NCBI GenBank assembly: GCA_029052615.1
Contig: JAIDIR010000015.1
Coordinates: 1 to 9,818, forward strand
Source: Clostridia bacterium
GTDB taxonomy: Bacteria > Bacillota > Clostridia > Christensenellales > Borkfalkiaceae
Direction of reading: 5' to 3'
DNA length: 9,818 nucleotides
A program made the position numbers and the translations under genes. The notes under the pieces are model-generated. The model was not told the DNA's origin. It searched no databases and was given only the letters and a program-made list of their open reading frames with translations. Below, one piece after another: positions 5,179 to 9,818 of this stretch. The number at the start of each line of letters is the position of its first letter. Position 1 is the first letter of the stretch.

Positions 5179-5605
5179 TAGCTTCACCGCCTTCTAAATC
5201 TTCTTTTCTTACAAACTTGCACTTAACGGGCAGCTTGTGGGACGCAAGACGCATAGCCTCTCTGGCTACGTCCTCGGGAACGCCCGCCATCTCGAACATT
5301 ACTCTGTCGGGCTTGACGATAGCTACCCAGTATTCAACCGAACCTTTACCGGAACCCATACGGGATTCGGCGGGGTGCTTGGTTATGGGCTTGTGGGGGA
5401 ATATATCAATCCAGACCTGACCGCCGCGCTTGATAAATCTCGTCATAGCGATACGCGCCGCCTCTATCTGGTTGGAAGTAATTCTTCCGCCCTCTTCCGC
5501 TACCAGACCGTACTGTCCGTAAGCGACCTTATTGCCCTTATGCGCTCTGCCGCGAATCTTGCCGCGGTGCTGCATTCTTCTTTTTACTCTCTTGGGAATT
5601 AACAT
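5168..5605 (-). CDS. rplP: Large-subunit ribosomal protein uL16
   Basis: L16 organises the A-site tRNA region of the 50S subunit. The 145 residues include MLIPKRVKRRMQHRGKIRG, the core ITSNQIEAARIAMTRFIKRG (about 42-61), FPHKPITKHPAESRMGSGKG (about 69-88), EYWVAIVKPDRVMFEMAGV and a typical C-terminal ASHKLPVKCKFV. Residues aligned to the orthosomycin-resistance positions (R51, I52, R56) are wild-type; the usual arginine at position 45 is asparagine. It starts 1 nt after the rpsC stop. Its Shine-Dalgarno (GGAGG, about 11 nt upstream) lies inside the last codons of rpsC. Confidence 0.98.
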   Translation of the reverse strand: MLIPKRVKRRMQHRGKIRGRAHKGNKVAYGQYGLVAEEGGRITSNQIEAARIAMTRFIKRGGQVWIDIFPHKPITKHPAESRMGSGKGSVEYWVAIVKPDRVMFEMAGVPEDVAREAMRLASHKLPVKCKFVRKEDLEGGEANEG

Positions 5606-5606
5606 T

Positions 5607-6278
5607 TTACTCTTCGCCTCCGTCTGAGATTATCAGCTTCTTGGAACCCGTAAGCACTTCGCCCTTGTATATCCAGCACTTTACGCCGAGTACGCCGAAG
5701 GTGGTGTGCGCTTCCGCAAAACCGTAATCTATATTCGCCCTCAAAGTCTGAAGGGGAATAGAGCCGTCGTGATAGCTTTCGCTGCCCGCAATCTCTCTGC
5801 CGTCCAGACGTCCGCTTACGGTGATTTTAACACCCTTGACGCCCGTCTTGGTAACCTTGGAAAGCTGCTGTTTGATAGCTCTTCTGTAAGATACGCGCTT
5901 TTCGAGCTGGGAAGCAACCGCCTCCGCAACCAGCTGCGCGTCCTGGTCGATTTTTTCAACCTTAATGACGTTGATTATAATTATCTTGCCGTCGGTGAGC
6001 TTGGCGAGGTCCTTCTTAATAACCTCGATTTCCGCGCCCGCCTTGCCGATAAGCACGCCGGGACGACCGGTGTGGATGGTAACTTCCACCTTGTTTGCCG
6101 CCCTTACGATGCAGATCTTGCTTATTGCCGCGTCGAAGTACTTCTTCTTGATGAAGGTACGGATGACGTTATCTTCTTTAAGCTGTTTGCCGAAGTCCTT
6201 CTTTTCGGCGTACCACTGGGTGTCCCAGCTCTTTATGACGCCTACTCTCAAACCGTGAGGATTAACTTTCTGTCCCAT
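5607..6278 (-). CDS. rpsC: Small-subunit ribosomal protein uS3
   Basis: S3 lines the mRNA entry channel of the 30S subunit and has helicase-related function with S4 and S5. The 223 residues start MGQKVNPHGLRVGVIKSWDT. They contain a type II KH domain with its GxxG loop (GRPGVLIGKAG, about 71-81). The C-terminal domain reads GVKGVKITVSGRLDGREIAGSE, then the segment TLRANIDYGFAEAHTTFGV and VKCWIYKGE, all canonical. AAGGAG lies 8 nt upstream of ATG 6278, 12 nt after rplV. The C-terminus (GGEE) is short compared with species that carry a long acidic tail. Confidence 0.98.
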   Translation of the reverse strand: MGQKVNPHGLRVGVIKSWDTQWYAEKKDFGKQLKEDNVIRTFIKKKYFDAAISKICIVRAANKVEVTIHTGRPGVLIGKAGAEIEVIKKDLAKLTDGKIIIINVIKVEKIDQDAQLVAEAVASQLEKRVSYRRAIKQQLSKVTKTGVKGVKITVSGRLDGREIAGSESYHDGSIPLQTLRANIDYGFAEAHTTFGVLGVKCWIYKGEVLTGSKKLIISDGGEE

Positions 6279-6290
6279 ACTTCACTCTCC

Positions 6291-6680
6291 TTAAATCTTC
6301 TTCGCGTCGAGCACGACGGTGATGTGGCTGGTTCTCTTTAAGATTGCGTGTCCGCGTCCCTTGGATACGGGCTGCATTCTCTTTAAGTGGGGACCGCCGT
6401 TCGCATAAGCTTCCGCGACGATGAGGTCGCTTCTGTCCATGCCCTGGTTGTGCTCTGCGTTAGCCGCCGCGGAAAGAAGAACCTTCTTTACTTCCTCGCT
6501 GCCGCCTTTATTGCAGTAGGAAAGGATAGCCGAAGCCTCCTCCACGCTCTTGCCCCTGATAAGCGCGAGAACGGTTCTCACCTTGTAGGGGGAAATTCTG
6601 ACGTATTTTGCCGTTGCGTAAGGACGCTTATCCTTAGTTGCGGCAATCTTTTCTACTTTTTTCTTCATATTGCTTGCCAT
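6291..6680 (-). CDS. rplV: Large-subunit ribosomal protein uL22
   Basis: L22 spans the peptide exit tunnel; its beta-hairpin forms part of the constriction. The 129 residues exceed the usual 110-113 because of a basic N-terminal tail (MASNMKKKVEKIAATKDKR). The core begins YATAKYVRISPYKVRTVLAL with IRGKSVEEASAIL. The tunnel hairpin reads LKRMQPVSKGRGHAILKRTS (about 99-118) and ends HITVVL. In many bacteria the tip begins P-R-A; here it is P-V-S (104-106). ATG 6680 has AAGGAG 11 nt upstream; an alternative in-frame ATG at 6668 has poorer context. Confidence 0.97.
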   Translation of the reverse strand: MASNMKKKVEKIAATKDKRPYATAKYVRISPYKVRTVLALIRGKSVEEASAILSYCNKGGSEEVKKVLLSAAANAEHNQGMDRSDLIVAEAYANGGPHLKRMQPVSKGRGHAILKRTSHITVVLDAKKI

Positions 6681-6695
6681 AACTTTAAACTCTCC

Positions 6696-6968
6696 TTACT
6701 TCTTCGTCGTCTTAGCCGCGTGACCCTTGAAGGTTCTGGTGGGAGCAAACTCGCCGAGCTTGCAGCCTACCATATCTTCGGTGATATACACGGGGACGTG
6801 CTTTCTTCCGTCGTAAACGGCTATCGTATGTCCGACCATCTGGGGGAATATGGTGGTTGCTCTGGACCAGGTCTTAACAACTTTCTTTTCGCCCGCAGCG
6901 TTCATTGCTTCTATTCTTGCCATAAGCCTTTCTTCGACGTAAGGCCCTTTCTTAACGCTTCTTGACAT
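6696..6968 (-). CDS. rpsS: Small-subunit ribosomal protein uS19
   Basis: S19 lies in the 30S head and contacts 23S rRNA and A-site tRNA through its tail; it forms a complex with S13. The 90 residues are of normal length. Signatures are MSRSVKKGPYVEERLMARIE, VVKTWSRATTIFPQMVGHTI (about 30-49), AVYDGRKHVPVYITEDMVGC and KLGEFAPTRTFKGH. Ribosome binding is by AAAGGAGG upstream of ATG 6968, overlapping the end of rplB. The gene sits 15 nt after rplB and 15 nt before rplV. Confidence 0.98.
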   Translation of the reverse strand: MSRSVKKGPYVEERLMARIEAMNAAGEKKVVKTWSRATTIFPQMVGHTIAVYDGRKHVPVYITEDMVGCKLGEFAPTRTFKGHAAKTTKK

Positions 6969-6983
6969 TTACCTATTCCTCCT

Positions 6984-7811
6984 TTAATTGATTCTCTTTA
7001 AGATATATTTGGAAGAAGTGTTCTTCTTCTTTCTGGTCTTATAACCGAGCGCAGGCTTGCCCCAAGGGGTCATAGGACCTGCATGTCCGACGGGGCACTT
7101 GCCCTCGCCGCCGCCGTGAGGGTGGTCGTTGGGGTTCATGACGGAACCTCTTACGGTAGGTCTGGTGCCGAGGTATCTCGTCTTGCCCGCCTTGCCGAGG
7201 TGAACTATTTCGTGCTCGAGGTTGCCGACCTGTCCGATGGTCGCCCTGCACTTTAAAGAGATAAGGCGCATTTCGCCGGAAGGCATCTTGATGGTCGCGT
7301 AAGCGCCCTCTTTTGCCATAATCTGTGCGGAAATGCCGGCAGCTCTTGCAATCTGCGCGCCGCGTCCGGGCTGCATTTCGATTGCGTGAACCACGGTACC
7401 TACGGGGATATCCGCAAGCGCGAGCGCGTTGCCCGCCTTGATGTCCGCGGTGGGACCGGAGATAACCGTGTCGCCTACGTTGAGTCCGACGGGTGCGAGG
7501 ATATATCTCTTTTCACCGTCCGTATAGGCAAGGAGCGCGATGTTAGCCGACCTGTTGGGATCGTACTGAATCGAGGTAACCTTTGCGGGTATGCCGTCCT
7601 TATTTCTCTTGAAGTCGATAACTCTGTACTTTATCCTGTTGCCGCCGCCGATGTGACGAACGGTAATTCTACCCGTATTGTTTCTGCCGCCCGTCTTTCT
7701 CTTGTCGTGGAGTAGGCTTCTTTCGGGCTTATCGCCGCTGAGCTCCTCTCTTGCAAGAACGGTCATGAAACGGCGCGAAGGGGAAGTGGGTTTAAATCTC
7801 TTGATTGCCAT
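6984..7811 (-). CDS. rplB: Large-subunit ribosomal protein uL2
   Basis: L2 is one of the most conserved 50S proteins, needed for subunit association and a functional peptidyl-transferase centre. The 275 residues show MAIKRFKPTSPSRRFMTVL, then KRKTGGRNNTGRITVRHIGG (OB-fold region), followed by the SH3-like domain (about 125-200). The loop NPNDHPHGGGEG contains His230, aligning with E. coli His229, which has been implicated in peptidyl-transferase function. The C-terminus MTPWGKPALGYKTRKKK is typical; the usual residues before MTPWGK differ slightly (CPVGHAGP). It starts 14 nt after rplW with GGAGGA as the ribosome binding site. Confidence 0.98.
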   Translation of the reverse strand: MAIKRFKPTSPSRRFMTVLAREELSGDKPERSLLHDKRKTGGRNNTGRITVRHIGGGNRIKYRVIDFKRNKDGIPAKVTSIQYDPNRSANIALLAYTDGEKRYILAPVGLNVGDTVISGPTADIKAGNALALADIPVGTVVHAIEMQPGRGAQIARAAGISAQIMAKEGAYATIKMPSGEMRLISLKCRATIGQVGNLEHEIVHLGKAGKTRYLGTRPTVRGSVMNPNDHPHGGGEGKCPVGHAGPMTPWGKPALGYKTRKKKNTSSKYILKRIN

Positions 7812-7825
7812 TTTTCATTCCTCCA

Positions 7826-8116
7826 TTAGGACAGCGAGTCGAAGAACTCGATCGTCTTCGAATCGGCTTTAAGCTGAACGATAGCCTTCTTGTAATCGGG
7901 AGTGTAGCCCTCGTTCCTGCCCATTCTTTTGAGCTTGCCCTTGCAGTTTACGGTGTTCACGTTTGCAACCTGAACGCCGAACAGCTTTTCTACGGCGAGC
8001 TTGATTTCGGTCTTGTTTGCCGACTTAGCAACGATGAACGTATACTTCTTGTCGGCTATTCCGTCGTATCCCTTTTCGGTGAGAAGGGGTTTTATAATGA
8101 TGTCCTGTGCTAACAT
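7826..8116 (-). CDS. rplW: Large-subunit ribosomal protein uL23
   Basis: L23 sits at the tunnel exit and is the docking site of trigger factor and signal recognition particle. The 96 residues begin MLAQDIIIKPLLTEKG, then YTFIVAKSANKTEIKLAVEK and LFGVQVANVNTVNCKGKLKR, a classic L23 core. The gene then has the RRMGRxxGYTPDYKKAIV-like segment. The ATG at 8116 overlaps the rplD stop in a TAATG arrangement, so translation is very likely coupled to L4. Confidence 0.97.
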   Translation of the reverse strand: MLAQDIIIKPLLTEKGYDGIADKKYTFIVAKSANKTEIKLAVEKLFGVQVANVNTVNCKGKLKRMGRNEGYTPDYKKAIVQLKADSKTIEFFDSLS

Positions 8117-8742
8117 TATTCTCCGTAAGCCTCCTCTATCTTCTTGACGGCAGCCTTGGTAAGAACTACCTTTGCGTTGGCTACCACTTCGTATACGGAT
8201 ATCTGCTCTACGGGCAGGGTGGAAAGATTTTCAAGGTTTCTTGCCGCAAGAATAACCTTCTCGTCCGCCGTATCCATATATACTATAGAGCTCTTGTCGA
8301 GCTTGAGCGCCTTCTGGAACGCCGCCATCTCCCTGGTCTTGCCTTCCTTAACCGCGAGATTGTCGATTACGACCACTTCGCCGTCGGCAACCTTCTTGGA
8401 GAGCGCCGAGATGAGCGCGGCAACCTTTGCCTTCTTGTTCATATCCTTGGAGAAGTCGCGGCTCTTGGGTGCGAATACTACGCCGCCCTTAATCCACTGG
8501 GGTGCCCTTATGGAACCCTGGCGGGCGTTACCCGTGCCCTTCTGTCTCCAGGGCTTTCTGCCGCCGCCCCTTACTTCCGTACGGGTGAGGGTGGACTTGG
8601 TTCCCTGTCTGTCGTTGGCAAGTCTGGTTACGACTGCCTGGTGAATAAGTTCTTCTCTGTATTCGGCGCCGAAAACCTTGTCGCTGAGCTTGAGCGTACC
8701 CGCTTCCGTGCCGTCCATCTTGTATACTTTAATGCTGGGCAT
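8116..8742 (-). CDS. rplD: Large-subunit ribosomal protein uL4
   Basis: L4 binds 23S rRNA, lines the exit tunnel with an extended loop, and in E. coli represses the S10 operon. The 208 residues have the globular start MPSIKVYKMDGTEAGTLKLS, then the tunnel loop GGGRKPWRQKGTGNARQGSI (about 59-78). In this loop lysine 68 aligns with E. coli K63, a macrolide-resistance position, and is wild-type. After the loop comes APQWIKGGVVFAPKSRDFS, then the C-terminal domain with ALSKKVADGEVVVID. The ribosome binding site AAGGAGGA is 8 nt upstream of ATG 8742 and starts at the rplC stop. Whether L4 represses this operon is unknown. Confidence 0.97.
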   Translation of the reverse strand: MPSIKVYKMDGTEAGTLKLSDKVFGAEYREELIHQAVVTRLANDRQGTKSTLTRTEVRGGGRKPWRQKGTGNARQGSIRAPQWIKGGVVFAPKSRDFSKDMNKKAKVAALISALSKKVADGEVVVIDNLAVKEGKTREMAAFQKALKLDKSSIVYMDTADEKVILAARNLENLSTLPVEQISVYEVVANAKVVLTKAAVKKIEEAYGE

Positions 8743-8756
8743 TTCTCTCGTCCTCC

Positions 8757-9386
8757 TTATTTAACGGTATCGTTAATGGTAACGATGCTTCCGTCAGGTC
8801 CGGGAACAGAACCCTTTACCAAGATGCAGTTTCTCTCTACATCTACTCTGACGATTTCGAGGTTCTGAACGGTTACGTTGTCGCAGCCGTACTGACCCGC
8901 GAGGTGCTTGTTCTTGAATACTCTCGAAGGCGAGCTGTTCGCACCCATAGAGCCGGGCTCTCTGTGTACGGGGCCTACGCCGTGGGTTTCCTTCAGACGG
9001 TGCTGGTTCCATCTCTTGATGACGCCGGAATATCCGTGACCCTTGCTTACGCCGTGAGCGTCAACTCTGTCGCCCGCCGCAAACACGTCCGCCTTAACCT
9101 CCGCGCCTACGGTGTAGGAAGAAAGGTCGTCGAGTCTGAATTCCTTGAGCACCTTGCAGGGCTTAACGCCTGCCTTCTTGAACTGACCGAGTTCGGGCTT
9201 GGTAAGCGCCTTTTCGGTAGTTTCACCAAAACCGAGCTTCAAAGCGGAATAGCCGTCTTTTTCCACAGTTTTGATTTGTATTACGGGACAGGGACCTGCC
9301 TGCAATACCGTGACGGGGATTACCTTCCCCTCCGCCGTAAATATCTGAGTCATTCCTTCTTTACGGCAGATGATTGCTTTATTCAT
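8757..9386 (-). CDS. rplC: Large-subunit ribosomal protein uL3
   Basis: L3 is one of the earliest 50S assembly proteins, and its central extension reaches toward the peptidyl-transferase centre. The 209 residues begin MNKAIICRKEGMTQIF (family: K-x-G-M-T-x-x-F). They include VDAHGVSKGHGYSGVIKRW (about 108-126) and the extension THGVGPVHREPGSMGANSSP (about 134-153), followed by SRVFKNKHLAGQYG and VTVQNLEIV. The extension differs from the common HGSxxHRRPGS form but keeps P-G-S-M-G. ATG 9386 has GGAGG upstream (about 9-10 nt). Its spacer from rpsJ is 107 nt and unusual in composition. Confidence 0.97.
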   Translation of the reverse strand: MNKAIICRKEGMTQIFTAEGKVIPVTVLQAGPCPVIQIKTVEKDGYSALKLGFGETTEKALTKPELGQFKKAGVKPCKVLKEFRLDDLSSYTVGAEVKADVFAAGDRVDAHGVSKGHGYSGVIKRWNQHRLKETHGVGPVHREPGSMGANSSPSRVFKNKHLAGQYGCDNVTVQNLEIVRVDVERNCILVKGSVPGPDGSIVTINDTVK

Positions 9387-9493
9387 TGATAAAGTTCCTC
9401 CGATAAAATTTTTTATTTTTCAGATACCGCGTTCCGCCGTCCCGCCGTTGCCGTCGTCCGCTTCCCGTTGGGTATCTATATTGGCTGAATTGA
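9387..9493 (-). other. U-free, purine-rich spacer flanked by an inverted repeat (rpsJ-rplC)
   Basis: AGATACC (9477-9471 in the transcript) and GGTATCT (9428-9422) are perfect 7-bp complements. They enclose 42 nt (9470-9429) of which 31 are G or C and 11 A, with no U at all; the U-free run extends from 9473 to 9427. The interior is built of repeated CGG-type units (ACGG/GCGG). Immediately downstream the sequence becomes A/U-rich before the rplC Shine-Dalgarno. The interior has little self-complementarity, so only the outer stem is convincing. No terminator U-tract is seen. Candidate roles are a dispersed repeat or a leader for rplC. Confidence 0.4.
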
Positions 9494-9793
9494 TTACAGT
9501 TTGATTTTGATGTCTACGCCCGCAGGAAGGTGAACGGTGTCCAGAAGCTTCGCGTTGGGGGTGTAGATGTCGATAATTCTCTTATAAGTTCTCTGCTCGA
9601 ACTGTTCGCGGCTGTCCTTGTACTTGTGGGGGCAACGCAAAATGGTGATAACCTCCCTTTCGGTGGGAAGGGGAATGGGTCCCGAAATTTTAGCGCCGCT
9701 CTTCTTCATCGTTTCTACGATGCGGGATGCCGCAAGGTCAACGAGCTCGTGATCGTAAGCCGCAAGTTTGATTCTGATTTTCTGTCCTGCCAT
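9494..9793 (-). CDS. rpsJ: Small-subunit ribosomal protein uS10
   Basis: S10 belongs to the 30S head and, as NusE, also joins transcription antitermination complexes. The 99 residues show MAGQKIRIKLAAYDHELVDL, IVETMKKSGAKISGPIPLPT (about 25-44) and the loop RCPHKYKDSREQFEQRTYKR (about 53-72), with K57, the ordinary Firmicutes residue at the site where E. coli has V57. The C-terminus LPAGVDIKIKL is canonical, but the segment before it (LLDTVH) is three residues shorter than the usual DALMxLxLPAG. AAGGAG lies 6 nt before ATG 9793. It is the first gene in the window and probably of the S10 operon; its leader is cut off by the window edge. Confidence 0.98.
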   Translation of the reverse strand: MAGQKIRIKLAAYDHELVDLAASRIVETMKKSGAKISGPIPLPTEREVITILRCPHKYKDSREQFEQRTYKRIIDIYTPNAKLLDTVHLPAGVDIKIKL

Positions 9794-9818
9794 GGTTTTC
9801 TCCTTTTATACTAACGAA

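Noticed and set aside
5706..6341. Plus-strand open frame (211 codons) opposite rpsC.
   Set aside because: Fully antisense to a conserved gene, with no independent support.
8107..8868. Long plus-strand open frame (253 codons) opposite rplD and the end of rplC.
   Set aside because: An antisense shadow of highly codon-biased genes; no recognisable domain and no Shine-Dalgarno.
9794..9818. TATAAA-like -10 box just upstream of rpsJ.
   Set aside because: It overlaps the Shine-Dalgarno region and would leave almost no leader. The real promoter and leader are probably beyond the window edge.

Overview
The window is a stretch of the bacterial S10-spc ribosomal protein supercluster, read entirely on the minus strand (right to left). 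In transcription order it holds rpsJ, rplC, rplD, rplW, rplB, rpsS, rplV, rpsC, rplP, rpmC, rpsQ, rplN, rplX, rplE, rpsN, rpsH, rplF, rplR, rpsE, rpmD, rplO and the first 57 codons of secY, which runs off the left edge. The order is the standard bacterial one and no gene is missing. Two genes are easily overlooked: rpmD, because it is only 57 codons, and the truncated secY.

The organism is most likely a Firmicutes/Clostridia-type bacterium, possibly an uncultured gut clostridium. The basis is the short zinc-binding S14, the contiguous S10 and spc blocks, the Firmicutes-like S10 loop (HKYKDSREQFEQRT), the regular AAGGAG/GGAGG ribosome binding sites and the style of the SecY N-terminus. This is inference from protein character; no 16S gene is present.

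Layout: the right end (9818-4712) is the S10 block (S10, L3, L4, L23, L2, S19, L22, S3, L16, L29, S17). The left part (4594-1) is the spc block (L14, L24, L5, S14, S8, L6, L18, S5, L30, L15, SecY). Most junctions are 1-18 nt or overlap, and many Shine-Dalgarno sequences sit on the preceding stop codon, so translational coupling is likely. The products assemble into both ribosomal subunits, and SecY forms the protein-export channel that docks at the ribosome exit tunnel.

The coding content is conserved core machinery, and I see no hidden accessory system, mobile-element gene, tRNA or CRISPR array. What the coding annotation does not explain lies in four long spacers that interrupt the tight packing: rpsJ-rplC (107 nt), rpsQ-rplN (117 nt), rplF-rplR (87 nt) and rplO-secY (172 nt). 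Each contains inverted repeats or odd composition. The rpsQ-rplN spacer can be drawn as a pseudoknot-like RNA at the S10/spc boundary. The rplO-secY spacer holds an approximately 122-bp imperfect inverted-repeat unit that looks like a dispersed repeat. These are the places to look for undescribed regulation or small mobile repeats.
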